Notes under the pieces: model-generated
What the model was told of the DNA's origin: nothing
The model's database searches: none
Seen by the model: only the letters and a program-made list of their open reading frames with translations
Shown here: positions 46,291 to 58,268 of the stretch, in pieces
Layout of the letters: each line of letters begins with the position of its first letter
Numbering within the stretch: the stretch's first letter is position 1
DNA from: Reticulitermes lucifugus
Taxonomy: Eukaryota > Arthropoda > Insecta > Blattodea > Rhinotermitidae
Assembly: GCA_026260175.1 (NCBI GenBank)
Contig: JAKCWW010000092.1
Span: forward strand, 108,048 to 172,047
Length of the DNA: 64,000 bases
Direction: 5' to 3'
Position numbers and translations under genes: made by a program

Positions 46291-46315
46291 GTATATCTTA
46301 TGCAGACAAATGTAC
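46291..46315 (+). repeat. possible half-copy of the 2.2-kb palindrome
   Basis: GTATAT, CTTAT and GACAAATGTAC occur in the order seen in one arm of 2223-2250, with no reverse arm nearby. It is short enough to be chance. Confidence 0.3.
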
Positions 46316-47221
46316 ACTGTTTTATGTTATTTAACACAATTTTTATTAAATGCTGCCCAATATGTTTCTAGCCTATACAACGTAAAGTTTAATATGTACG
46401 TATTAGGTGCAGTTGACTGAAAAAGTAAACAATAACCTTTAATCTGCGTAAAGTATGAATTTAAGTTACGGAAGCTTTTATATGTTTTAATGTCGTTGAA
46501 TTAGTCGCCGTTTTACATACCATTACGAGATATTTTCTTGTTTGCCTCTGCAATAAAGTAAGCTATAGAGCTGTCATTCTTCTAATACAACATACGCGTG
46601 TACTGCTATATAATAAACAGCGTTTATGCAATTTTCTATTACGTTGCCATTTTTGTTTCGACGTGAAGGTGTTTGTGATTTAATACATGTTAGAGGTACC
46701 CAACTAGAAAGGCTTTGAAGTCGTATCTGCAGGCCGTCGTGTCGCAAAGACATCCAAGAGCAAGCAGAATAAACCATTACATGCTACAACAACCACCACA
46801 AAACTTCTTGCTCTCATCCCTTTGATTGCTTAAGCGTATGTATTACATCTCCCATAACATTTTAAACTACTCTATATACATACAATGCATGGTGGCCACA
46901 TAAACTGTGCTTTGATTTTATATCTTGTTCAAACAGAGCAAGGGAATACAGGATCCGGCCCGATGGTAATTTGATTTTCAATTGAAGAGACGATGTCAGG
47001 ATGGAATACACGTTATTCTGCTTCTTCTCAGTGCCTTTTTCTAGTCAGTCCTACACCGTTTCCTGCTAACTGTTTACAGGTGTGTTCTTTGAGCATGATT
47101 CTTTTATGAACGCTGACAATTGCTGAGATTTAAGTGTCGGTAACAGGTAAATTTGAGGAAAGGTACAGGGATGAAAAAACTGTCGTAAGCCAAAAAATTT
47201 AAAGAATGTCAGTTTCAAGGA
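46316..47221. other. no recognisable feature
   Basis: A+T-rich spacer. Confidence 0.4.
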
Positions 47222-47272
47222 GCGCCAAATTATTAGCCGGTCCGGGACGCCAAATTCTTAACCTGCCCGGGT
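47222..47272 (+). repeat. 25-bp direct repeat, two copies
   Basis: CGCCAAATTATTAGCCGGTC (then CGGGA) is followed directly by CGCCAAATTCTTAACCTGCC (then CGGGT). It is G+C-richer than its flanks. Confidence 0.7.
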
Positions 47273-49579
47273 TGTCCACTTCTGAGGCCGGATCTCAGTG
47301 CATTCCACTTCTTGGACCTCTTACGTCTGCAGTGGTCCAGAAGCTTCCACTAACATTGTGACAATCCTAGGTATTGTAGCATGTTTCTGGCACCTTATGT
47401 TACAGCTTGGAAAGCTTGTGCCGGATGATGTCACCCACGAAGCATAGTACTGTGATATGTAAGCACGCTAATTCACAAAAATTTACGTATATTCAAGGCG
47501 TTTTGTACAATATTGTGGGGCGAATTACGTAATTCAAGTGTATATTTTGTGGTCCTCACAAAGGCGCTTTTATGCTTATGCATACATAATATCATAAACA
47601 GTACATGTGTAGTAAAGCATTATACACGTATATAAACGTTTGTACATATACGTACCTACACTGAAAGCCACTGCAACCACTATGTTCATGTTCCGGCTAT
47701 GGGTCTGTTTCCAACATGGCAGGTTTCCCTTCCAACTAACCCTAACAGTACACGATGAAACTGCAAAAACGCCTGACAGCATCACCCGTCTGACCTAAGC
47801 CTGGCTTCACATGAACAGAGACAACCTAACTGCACACATAATTTTCATCCTCTTCTCAGAGACACAGTACTTTGTTCTTCAGTTTTTGTATCAAATCTTG
47901 ACAATTTGTGTGTTGTGCATCAATGTTGCTCATTTAATGCCAACAGAGCATTTTCAGTCATTCCGCTACTTGTGATAAAAACGTAGCCTTAATTAAATGG
48001 TATTTCCTCTGTGCCGTCATCGACATTATTCGTGTGATGTTCCCTAGAAGACTCTTCTACAAGTTCGAAAATTTAGTTTGAAAGCAAGCATTCTGTTCAG
48101 ATGTGAAAGTGAAATTCAGTTAATTTTCTAAATGTAAAGTTTTAAGTACAATTTATTGAACGTAACTAAGTAAGAATTACAGACAAACCCTATCATTCTT
48201 ATTGGTATCTATGCATTTACGTATATTTTAAGTCGATAATTCTGAACAGTAACTGTCCACAGTAATTTGATTGCATTATTTCTTCATGTTAATACTTCAG
48301 CAGTAATAACTTGATGTGCATATCATTGTATGCCAGATGAATAAAGGGAATATAAATTGTGTATAGCAATTAATGAATTATTTGAACAAATATTTATAAT
48401 ATTTGGGTTGAAGATTTTGCACAAGGTAAAATTTACCGGATGTTCTATATGTTGGATTGTCATCAGAGATGACTGTGTACTCTCACTGCCCTAACAGGTA
48501 ACAACCTTCCAGAAAAAATCGCTGCTTTTGCCTTGTGCTGGAAGAGACAGAAAGCAGCGCTTTTCTCGTGAATAAATGCCAACATGGCAGAACTTCAAAC
48601 TTGTGTCATAAGAAGAATATGAACTATTTAAAATAATAAGATCTTGAAATCTATTTTATTAAATTCTTAGAAAATATTACATCTCCCTTTACGAGTTTCC
48701 CGTTTTTACATAAATGAGAGACATTTAACTTCCATTACAAATAATATTGTTGGAGTCGCTAAGGACGACAGAAATATCATCTGGCATTTTTTAAACTTCT
48801 ACACCAACATCCCTGTAAAACCACAACTTGAGTAATATAATTATCATCACCATTACTCATTAGGCCGCGTAGCCTGCTGAAAGTTCAAATGTGGTTGATT
48901 ATTTAAAGACTTTATTTTAAGAATTTCTTAAATGTAAATATTAAAGTTTTATGTTTTCTCCTATTTTAAAAATCTTCACTGCAAAATTTCGAAATCTTAT
49001 TCTTAATTATTCTTAAAACAGAGAAACTCCACCTCTTTCCTAAATGTTAAAACAAAGATTATTCAAAATTAATTCATATTACAGCAATACCAAATACTTT
49101 CTGCTCCTTTACACTCTATTCACAGTCAGTCGGCATCCAGCAAATGTTGTCATCGACGTTTTAGGTTAAGAAAGTAAGAATGATAGTACGAAATGCTTTC
49201 ACGTAAAATATTAAGGAAGCAACTCGGGTCAAAATTAATAAGAAACACGAGTAATTTATTTTCGCTAGATATTTTCCAGTGTATTACTTTTCGTAACACA
49301 GGACACTCCTTGACTAAATTTCTTTTATGTATAAGAAATGAAGCAGTTACTTATCGCTTGGGGAAATTACTTTATAGAATAAATTGTGGATTGAAACAGA
49401 TTTTATGCATTAACATACCTTAAAGATAAAGACAGACAATTTAGTATTCTTGATACAATCCGAAAGTTGTTACGAAGTAGACGTATGCTTATCCTGGAAA
49501 TAGATATGTCTTTCGAGGTTCTCTCAGGTTGTATCAAAAACAGGAAAAGCATTTTGAGGGAAGGAGGGATACCTCCCTA
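47273..49579. other. no recognisable feature
   Basis: A+T-rich spacer. No gene is supported. Confidence 0.4.
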
Positions 49580-49601
49580 CACACACAAACACACACACAC
49601 C

Positions 49602-49647
<46 letters not shown>
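49580..49647. repeat. (CA)n microsatellite
   Basis: A nearly pure CA repeat with AA and CC interruptions in its first half. Open frames over it are artefacts (HTHTHT or VCVCVC). Confidence 0.97.
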
Positions 49648-49649
<2 letters not shown>

Positions 49650-49974
49650 TGGTCTGTTGGTACATCCATCTGTAAGCCTTGAATGTCTCGCAGAGAGGAA
49701 ATTGTTTTTGGAACGTCTGTCAGGAAATTGATTCTGCCGCCACCACAGCAGCCTTCTGTGTCGCACGCCCTCGCTGTGTCACCATCCAAAACAACCACCG
49801 TTATGTTCACGGACTGAGAAAAGGGCATAACTACTTTCTTAAAATTTTAAAACTGAAACGGTTCCTTCGGATTTGACATTAGTAGTAGTGACGAACTTCA
49901 TAGTTTGTATCTACATAAAATAATATTACTCATCTAATGAATAAAAACTATGAGATTTTGCCAGTAAGAAAGAA

Positions 49975-50345
49975 GGCAGAGATATTCACAGAACGTTTGT
50001 TGCATACCCTGAAGAGAAAGACGACGTTAAAAACTCAGAAGCAGAAGATAGGATAATATTGCAATGGATCATAGAGACAATGTGGTATACGATAAATCTA
50101 GCCAAAACACAACAATTTATTTTAGAATAATGTGTTGTGTTTCGACTGGCTTTATCGTTATTCTAATTGTTAAAAAGCACAACGGGGATGAATTATCTTA
50201 TAATGAAAGCTAGATACAATGGGTAATAATGTGAGAATTAATGTTTTCTGTCTCAGGATACGGACCATTGGCTGGTTCTTGTGAAGGTAGTAGAAGGTGT
50301 TGCCTTTACAGTGAAAAAATTCTTGAATACCTTAGTGCCTATTCA
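49975..50345 (+). mobile_element. retrotransposon tail (R1t) interrupted by a foldback insert
   Basis: Left part: GGCAGAGATATTCACAGAAC, CATACCCTGAAGAGAAAGAC, AGGATAATATTG and AATGGATCATAGAGACAATG match the R1t block order. Right part, from about 50241: TCTCAGGATACGGACCATTG, GTTCTTGTGAAGG and AAATTCTTGAAT match the terminal block. Between them are about 160 bp with an inverted repeat where other copies have about 30 bp. Confidence 0.65.
50088..50159. repeat. imperfect inverted repeat inside the retrotransposon tail
   Basis: GATAAA, AGCC, AAACACAACA in the left arm pair with TGTTGTGTTT, GGCT, TTTATC in the right. The right arm read on minus (AAAGCCAGTCGAAACAC) loosely resembles the AAGCC/GAAAC part of the hammerhead-like hairpins. 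Confidence 0.75.
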
Positions 50346-51477
50346 TTCTAAATTATATTTCTGCTCCACGAATTTAGGGTGATATTACCAGTACCCTTCG
50401 CTAGTTCCTTCTTAATGTGTTCAAATAAGACGCTTTGTTTGAGTGGTACATTTAGCCCTCTTAAAATACATTTATTTTTGGGAGATCAGACATGGATTGT
50501 AATATAATATTAATATTTGTCTCAAGAAACTAAGTTTTGAAAAAGTGAAAAATATTTAACTGATATTCTAATTATTTCTTGGCCATGTATTTTTAACATT
50601 TACGGTCACCGTACTTTGCTGTTTAACTTGCAGTTTACCTCATTTTTATTTCTAGTTTTCATGGTGTACAATTTCGAAGTACATTAATATAGCGGATGAT
50701 AGAGAAGATTTTTTTTGTAAAAGTCCATTATTTTAGGCTGGATGTGGTGTGTTCCATTGTTTTAAGAATTTAATTGTGTAATGTGTTGCGGTATCTGCTC
50801 CTTTAATAGAAAAATTCATAATCTGCAAACTTCAATTTCCACCCGTTTCTACAATTTTATTTTTTAAGGCGGGAAATTTGCAATATTTCCTGATATTCTG
50901 TAATATTGTTCCTTTTATTTCCTTCCAAAAGAATAATCCAGGTGTACTTTCCTTAATAATAAATTTTTATATCGGTAATGAATGTTTTGTCAAAACTTGT
51001 AGTTAGTGTTTTTCTGTGAAACAATGATATTTTAATATTGTTCGCAGTCTCTTATTAATTTTGCCTTTTAGGCCAAATTTCATATAGATCTACTTCTGTT
51101 TTACACCTTCATTTTTGAGTCAAGTCATGTTCTATTGTTTTCCCACAGGATCTCTTTTTATACAGACTAGGTACCGATATCGAGCAAGAGCAGGCTAAAC
51201 AACACACGATATGTTTCATATAATAATTATTTTCAGTACCTTTTTACGGCTTATTACACAACGGGGTGACAGAATGAAACAAGTTATGTAAATATTAATA
51301 TAGAATTAACTGTTTGAAGAGTAAGTGCAACCAACATGGAAACTGAGAGCCAATCATTGTCCCGGCATCGGGCCCCACCTGTGGCTCATGAGAAAACCTT
51401 AATACCTTATATATATATATATATCATAAGTAAAGATTTGTTTCATACTTCAAAGTGAATACAGAGTGCCTCTATTC
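50346..51477. other. spacer with (TA)n
   Basis: (TA)n near 51407-51424. Nothing else is supported. Confidence 0.4.
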
Positions 51478-51583
51478 TCCTGGGACTGCTTGACCTTTGA
51501 AAATGGGACCGACAGGTTGTCCCAAACTTCGGTAACTAAATACAAATCAACGCTGCGTAACATCCCAGAAGATCGAAGATGTC
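51478..51583 (+). repeat. dispersed repeat with GGGAC hairpin, copy 2
   Basis: Matches 24605-24725 block by block (TTGAAAATGGGACCGACAGG with TTGTCCC, then AAAC, TTCGGTAA, GCGTAACATCCCAGAAGATC in similar order). The base after the stem is AAAC rather than GAAAC, a core change. Confidence 0.75.
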
Positions 51584-52085
51584 AATAAGAATGTAATATT
51601 TTATATGTAAATAATAGTTGTTTATTTCGAGTATCCTACGGAACACAAAAATAAATTTTATATGAAAAATGCAGAATTTTATAAACCTGGTGGTCAATAG
51701 AGTAACCACTAGGCTTGGCAGTAATAAAGTAATTGGTGTAAAAGAAACATGAACTGGTTAGTGATAGAGTTTAAAAACATATTTGAATTCTTTCTGGTAA
51801 GGAATCTTCTGTTGCATAAAACCAGAAAGTGTAGCAGTGTTCACTTGAGCATTGAAAGGCTATAAGCTGTTGAGTACAGCGCAGTATTGCGGATCCTTAA
51901 AAAGGTATTCTCTTCTACTGTTGTTCTTCACTGTTAATAGTCTTTAAAATGCAGTAAAGTAACTCGTGTCTATTTGCTTCTACAGTTTACGCTCCCACAC
52001 CACACTTTCTGCTATATTCTGCATCATTCCTGCTTTCCTTTATAGAGGTACTTGGTTCACATTTGGGCTGCAAGCACATGCACAT
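51584..52085. other. no recognisable feature
   Basis: Spacer before the tandem array. Confidence 0.4.
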
Positions 52086-52643
52086 CTCATTTCTGAGTAC
52101 CTCTTACCGTGATACATGCATATTTCATTTTTGAGTACCTCTTATCGTGATACATACACAGCTCATTTCTGAGTAACTCTTATTTTGATACATGTACATC
52201 TCATTTTTGAGTACCTCTTATCGTGATACATACACAGCTCATTTCTGAGTAACTCTTATTTTGATACATGTACATCTCATTTCTGAGTACCTCTTATCGT
52301 GATACATACACAGCTTATTTCTGAGTAACTCTTATCTTGATACATGTACATCTTATTTCTGAGTACCTCTTATCGTGATACATACACAGCTCATTTCTGA
52401 GTAACTTATATCTTGATACATGTACAAGTATATCTCATTTCTGAGTACCTCTTATCGTGATACATACACAGCTCATTTCTGAGTAACTCTTATCTTGATA
52501 CATGTAGAAGTACATCTCATTTCTGAGTACCACTTATCGTGATACATATACAGCTCATTTCTGAGTAACTCTTATCTTGATACATGTACAAGTACATCTC
52601 ATTTCTGAGTACCTCTTATCTTGATACATGCACAGCTCATTTC
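52086..52643 (+). repeat. 38-bp tandem array with 76-bp higher-order period
   Basis: Fourteen units start CTCATTTCTGAGTA. Two types alternate: one with CCTCTTATCGTGATACATAC and ending ACAG, the other with ACTCTTATCTTGATACATG and ending TACAT. Three of the second type carry a 6-bp insertion (AAGTAC-like), making 44-bp units. Eleven units of 38 plus three of 44 account for the 550 bp to 52635. It is well conserved, so probably young. Confidence 0.93.
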
Positions 52644-52989
52644 CTTCTCCTTGATGTAGTCACTATAACAACATTGTGCTACGAGTAATTATCGAGTTGA
52701 TCAACCTTATGCAATCTTCTTCATTCCTATGTCACTTCTTCATTTACGGTAAGAGACCAAATCGCACACGTAGGCTATTATGAAACATAAGATTATTTTT
52801 CATGTATTTTAATTTTTAGTTGCACAGAGAGGACCAGGGAAAATAAGCATTCAGAATAAAATATTACAATACACCAAGACAAAACCCTCTACTTTTTCTC
52901 CTATTTTGCCATTGCTAGTGATATTTCTCTTACCTATATGTAACATCGGGTACCTCAGAAAGTAAAGAAATACATTAAATAATTATAAC

Positions 52990-53105
52990 ATAAAGTATAT
53001 GCATGAAAAAATATTAATATATATATTATACATTTATATATTATATATTTTATTAATACACATAATATATATTATATATTAATAAAAATAATGCTATTTA
53101 ATTAA
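52990..53105. repeat. (TA)-rich self-complementary stretch
   Basis: Nearly pure A/T, with TATATTTTATTAATA facing TATTAATAAAAATA. It could extrude as a cruciform but may simply be low complexity. Confidence 0.5.
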
Positions 53106-53756
53106 ATAGGCCTACATAGGCTGAAAAGTTTTATCTTCCAAGAAAGAACACAAAATGAAGGCTTAGGCTCTTGTGAAGATATATTTTAGGGCTTCGTTAT
53201 TTTCTATATATTTCAGTACAGAAAATTTTTAAATGAAGATTTGAAATCCTGATCAATATTTGGCCCGTTTTCTCTGCTAAGCAGGTAGCCTAACACCACT
53301 ATGCATGATTACTAAAATGTGCCCAGTCCAATCCTCCATATCTTCCGTCCCCCTCTCCCATTCTTTCCTCCAAACATAAAGTACAACCTGAAACCTTCCA
53401 TTGTGTCACTTTTCCATTTTTAGGACAGTTACCGCGGGGGCATCAAAAGTTGAGAAGTTAGCGCAAGGAATCCATTGACTAGCGGAAGGATTTGGCCTTC
53501 TAACACGAGATAAAAGAAGACAGGCTCTCTCCCTGCTTCAGCTTTATACCTTATTTCATATCGGACCTGACCAACTTGCCTGCACAATCAAAGTTCTGTT
53601 TGTTTCTCATGCCTCCAACAAACACAACTCCAGAACCCTTTGGCAAAATTCAAAGAAATCAAATAAAGGCGCTCCGGAACGTTTTGTACCGAGGGAGACT
53701 AGAAATGAGAGGCTGAAGTTAGATAGACTCACCGCATAACATTCCGGGTACGTGTG

Positions 53757-53972
53757 GTTTGTGGCAGTGTGACGGGTAAAGGAACTCGGAAGTGCTGACC
53801 TCAGAGAGGCTCATCAGATCACAGTCGTGAGTAGGGTATGTGGTGATGTGTCAGATAGGGGGACTCGTGTTTGTCTCAGAGCCTAATTAGAGATAGCCAG
53901 TACATACAGTCTGTGGAAATGTGAGGGGAAAGAGAACTCTGACGTCTTGACCTCAGGCAATCTGATCAACAA
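53757..53972 (+). repeat. diverged ~70-bp tandem repeat, three units
   Basis: GTGTGACGGGTAAAGGAACTC, TGACCTCAG and CATCAGATCA in unit 1 correspond to ATGTGAGGGGAAAGAGAACTC, TGACCTCAGGCAA and TCTGATCA in unit 3. Unit 2 (GATGTGTCAGATAGGGGGAC) is shorter. It is old and weakly conserved. Confidence 0.5.
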
Positions 53973-54654
53973 ATATACTCTCATACTTTTTAAATATTTG
54001 TAATGTTTTAAATATAGACTTCGCTCATAAATTCCCAATGTTCTTAGACGCCTTTTTTTCTGTAGTATAATAACCCGGGGAGCACTAAATAGAGATGCGA
54101 CCCTATTTTCTTCTTAAGAGGGTGATCCATATTTCGTGACTAATGTAATTTTTGTAAAAACTTTTATTGAGGTTTTATTTACTAGGCGGGAATGTATTCT
54201 CAGTCACCACGAACAGCTGACATTATTTCCGCTTTCATCGCGTGAAAAGCACTGACTTATCTAGGGCTGATTTTGTATATTTACATCCAGCAGAACTTTT
54301 GTTATTTCGGTAAAAGAGTGCAACTTGTTCTACATTTTGCTGGAAGCTGTTTTCCTCATACAAAATGATAATCGTGTTGGAAATATAAATATATACCAAA
54401 TATTTACTTGATTTATTTGAAGAGGAGGGGCGCAGTAACTTAAAAAGTAGCCGTAAATGGTAGAAATTGTTGTAAAAATTAGTTTGTGAAGATGTAACAG
54501 AATTTAAACGGCTAAGGAAATAATCCATTTCCTGTCGCTTGTGAATATGGTAGATAATTTTTGTTTTCGTTAGAGGCGAGTAAGGAGCATCCTACATATA
54601 ATACAACGCATGAAGGCTAACTAAATTGCTATATCCTCAGTAAGAATTGCTTTC

Positions 54655-54860
54655 TAAAGCACGTTATTGAAGGAAAGATAGAAGGGAGGAGAAGAAAAGG
54701 AAGAATACGTAAGCAGCTACTGGATGACCATAAGGAAAAGATACGATACTAGAACTTGAAACAAGAAGCAATAGAAGGCACTCAGTGGAAAACTCGCAAG
54801 GAAGAATCTATTGACCTCTCACAAGAAAGATTGCCTAGCCAATGAATGAATCTACCAACT
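54655..54860 (+). mobile_element. 3' end of a non-LTR reverse-transcriptase ORF, family R2t
   Basis: Reads 'VIEGKIEGRRRKGRIRKQLL', 'DDHKEKIRY', a stop, then 'NLKQEAIEGTQWKTR'. This is the conserved basic tail after the RT domain of a cockroach/arthropod non-LTR element as I recall it. The nucleotide blocks match the minus-strand copy at 14.1-14.3 kb. The in-frame stop shows it is dead. Confidence 0.75.
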
Positions 54861-55320
54861 GTTCAAGAAGTTTGTTTCTTGGATTTATTTTGTATGGCGT
54901 AACACTCCTGTGTGTATATTCGCTAATGTGACGAGTTCTCTATCTCTCGGCGTCACACACACACACACAAGATGACCTTTCCTTAAAGAAACACAAACGA
55001 CTATACATTTATTTTACAAAACGCTTCGCTTTTATTTTGTCTGAAGGACTTTGTATGGCTTGATTATCCTTTCTCAATGATTGGTTGTTGTTCATTGTAT
55101 GAGAAAGGTAACAGAGAATTTAAAAATATAAGAGGAAACAGAAATTTCAACAAAATGTAGGCATATGGTCGTGGTATTGACATCTTGCCATCGACATTTC
55201 GTCCAGTTATTTACTCTAAGTGAAATGGGAAAGGATGTTGTTACGTATACTGTACATTATATCGAATTTCGATAACACCTCATTTTCTCTGCCCTTCCCT
55301 GAAAGTGAGAGATTGTGTTT
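54861..55320. other. spacer with a short (CA)n
   Basis: (CA)n near 54954-54969. Otherwise nothing is supported. Confidence 0.4.
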
Positions 55321-55371
55321 CAGAGGCACATGATATAGGGGCACATGATACAGAGGCACATGATACAGAGG
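55321..55371 (+). repeat. 17-bp tandem repeat, three copies
   Basis: GGCACATGATA repeats three times with AGAG or AGGG links. Confidence 0.85.
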
Positions 55372-55882
55372 TCAAATTAGATCTAAAGAGCTTTTGGAGT
55401 GAAGAAGTAAATGGAAGATATTAACAAGTATTTCTTAAATTTAAACTGCTACCAGATTATTCCCGATTATCAAATTTATTAACTAGCCAGTGTTTTGATA
55501 ATATAACCACAAGGTTAAACACCTGTATTAATTCCACCTTTCAATGCCCTAGGTTAATATTACGGGATAAAGATATTGAGAACAGAAGCCTTTAAGTTTT
55601 CTTTCCTATTGCAAACTTAAGGCTCTACAGGTAATATGTTATTAGGTTTTTAATATTTTGTATAAAGAAGGTACAATTCATAATCCCACTATACATACAT
55701 ATACTCGTACATACAAAATTGAAACCTAACGTCCATCCGTCTGCCCTACTCCATTTCAGCCAAAAGGAAAAATATGTAAACGTGGAAAACGGTCATCTTG
55801 AACGGATATTCAGAAGAAAATTGTTAACTGCTAAGTGCTTTTGCAAAATAACAGGGAAAACGACAGTTATATTCGTCATATC

Positions 55883-55912
55883 TGTCTGTCTGTCTGTTTG
55901 TCTCTCTGTCCG
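55883..55912. repeat. (TCTG)n microsatellite
   Basis: TCTGTCTGTCTGTCTG then TTTGTCTCTCTGTCCGCAT, similar to the 15.2-kb tract and its flank. Confidence 0.85.
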
Positions 55913-56368
55913 CATCAAGAATTCGGATCCCAATGGATATAAAACACTGTAACCCTCCATGATCCGCAGTTTGATTCTCGGACACTCTTCCGAAAATGGG
56001 TCCATAAATTGGAGATTCTACAATAGTCACATGTGGACTTTTGACAGTGGTTGTACATGAGTAATATCAGGAGCATTTATAAGATCATTTTCCATTGTCA
56101 TTAAAATACTCAGCACAATATAGTATGTTTCGGAAGAAAGACGTTTGCTTCCAAAACGTAGTGTATTTTTTTGAGTACTTTTATGAAAATGGTCAAAGTT
56201 TTTGTAAATGCTACTGATATTACTCATTCCACAGTAGATTCTTTTTACGTTAATATTTATGTTATTCATAAGTCTTATGTTCTTCATACCATGCATATTC
56301 TTATAATTTATACAATAACCAACTTATACACTTAATAAAATACATTCAGAAGTATAAATCTCCTCTAA
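55913..56368. other. no recognisable feature
   Basis: A+T-rich. TTCGGATCCCAATGG near 55922 may belong to the repeat that carries the TCTG tract. Confidence 0.35.
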
Positions 56369-56410
56369 ACTCCTACATGTTTTGGCACCGAGGTGCCATC
56401 ATCATGGAGT
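56369..56410 (-). ncRNA. hammerhead-like hairpin with mutated core
   Basis: On minus: ACUCC, AUGAUGA (first core C lost), U, stem GGCACC/GGUGCC, AAAA in place of GAAA, palindrome CAUG, UA, GGAGU. Stem I here is ACUCC/GGAGU instead of CCCC/GGGG, so both sides changed together. Confidence 0.42.
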
Positions 56411-57917
56411 TAATCTGACAAAGGAGTTTAAGGTTAGGACGCTTAACTGGGTATTGTGTCGCCTTCATTAAAATAATTACAATATTAGAATTTTAAAATG
56501 TACAAAGTTAATAAATATAAAATTATAATTTTTCGAATTTAAAGTTTGTTTAGAATGAGATGTTGCAGGTTGAAGTTTTCAGTTTTCACTTTTTATGGAG
56601 CATGCATTCAAATATATTAATTAAGAAGTTAAAGCTTGGGCATTGATTAGGGCACAACTACTTTTTTAATTAATTGTTTATAATTAAAAGCTTTATTTTC
56701 CATCTCAAAACGAAGTACAGGGTCTGGGATTTCGAATCTCTTAAGTTCCTGACTTTCAGCACCTGACAGAAAGTAAACAATGAAGGAAAACCCGCAGTTT
56801 CCTCTACGTCAACTCACGACTAATTTTCCACAGGTGTCATATATTCCCCGGGGAACCAATTACGATTTACTGAACTTTCTCGCGCTAATTGGTTCTAAGA
56901 AGCAGCCAATCAGAAATCCCAATTCATAATTCGAATCCAGCAAACGCGCAGTGTAGCTTGTGGTATAGTGTTGCATGACATGGGTTAGGGCATTCTGGTG
57001 TCGGCTTTTGAACTGAAAACTTTGTTTTGTCGTCCGAAGGGACACTTCTCTTTTACGTTTTGAAATAAAACAACTCTGTTTTAGGAGCTTTTGTTCTTTA
57101 GTTTTTCGGGGAAATTTATTTGCTTTTCTTTTCGGGTTCTGAATGTAAATTTTCGCGTCAGAAGAAAAAAACACTTCTGTTTTAGGGTTATAGATAAAAT
57201 TTGTGTTTCGGGCTCTGGTGAGAACATTTCAGTTTATGATTTCAGGAGCGACAACTTTTAATTCTGGCTTCTTAACTGAACTCTGGTTTCGTCTTATGAG
57301 CGAAAATTTGTCTTTTATGGTTCCGAATATAAATTTGTTTTTGGCTTCCAAAAACACCACTTATGTCTGGTCCTTCTAGACAGAAGGATTAATTTCCTGC
57401 TTGAAAGACCTGAAATGCAAAGATTTCATCGACCCGGCCTAAGAAGTTTCAATGTGAAAACCAACATATATCCGTGAAGAAGTCTAAATTACTTTTACTG
57501 TGAAATTAAGTGATCATCCAGAAAGTTCCGGACGTACACCATTCTTTCAGATTCAGAGAACTACATTGCAGTGACATCGTGATAAAGAAATGGACTGGTG
57601 CTGCATATCTGTCTATGTAAATTGCGAAACGCAATTTCATCCCTGGCAGAAGGGCTCTCTACCCTCAGTACCGTCCCCGAACATTCCTGGAGATAAGCTT
57701 GTTTTCCCTAGGGCTTGAATTTGTTGCTTCTAACCGTTGTCGTTACAAACAAGAAGGAAACCCATGAAAGCAGAAATCTGGTTTTGTATTTTATGGTATT
57801 TATTACTAATTAATTAATTAATTAACCATTATGCTGTTGAGTCAGTAAATAAAAAGGAATACAATAGAATAGAATTACTACTATTACTGTTACTACTACT
57901 ACTATTACTACTAACAC
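56411..57917. other. spacer with a faint degenerate repeat
   Basis: Near 57000-57350, TTTTAGGG/TTTCGGG, GAATRTAAATTTT and similar phrases recur about every 35-70 bp on plus. This may be a very old tandem array or biased composition. The 104-codon minus frame 56860-57174 lies within it and has no domain. (ATTA)n near 57805. Confidence 0.35.
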
Positions 57918-57933
57918 CAGTGGCGTAGCTAGG
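57918..57933 (+). mobile_element. candidate hAT-type DNA transposon end
   Basis: CAGTGGCGTAGCTAGG matches a terminal motif common in arthropod hAT-like non-autonomous elements. The matching opposite end was not found in the next few kb, so this is either one end only or chance. Confidence 0.35.
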
Positions 57934-58164
57934 TTTCTGGCGTCCGGGGAATGTAATCACAATGGCCACAACGAAGAGAAATCATAAACTTTAAAAAAAA
58001 TTGAAATTATTTTTTTGAATTTCTTTTATCCAGCCCAATAATTTAAAATTTGTTAAGCGCAGAAAATCAATTTTTTCATTTAAAATATTTATTTTGCTAC
58101 ACTTTCGCCTCTGCTGCCCTGCGCGGCCGCACTACTCGCACTCCCTTTTTCACCCCTGACTCTT

Positions 58165-58226
58165 CCTCCTCCTACTACTACTACTGTACTACTACTACTA
58201 CTACTGTAGTAGTTCTAGTACTACCA

Positions 58227-58257
<31 letters not shown>

Positions 58258-58268
58258 AATTACTACTC
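58165..58268. repeat. (TAC)n microsatellite with an inverted core
   Basis: TAC repeats with an internal GTAGTAGTTCTAGTACTAC switch of orientation near 58206-58224. A smaller TAC/TTA-rich tract lies at 57873-57915. Confidence 0.92.

Noticed and set aside
49524-49828. Minus-strand frames rich in VCVCVC
   Set aside because: Translation of the (CA)n microsatellite.
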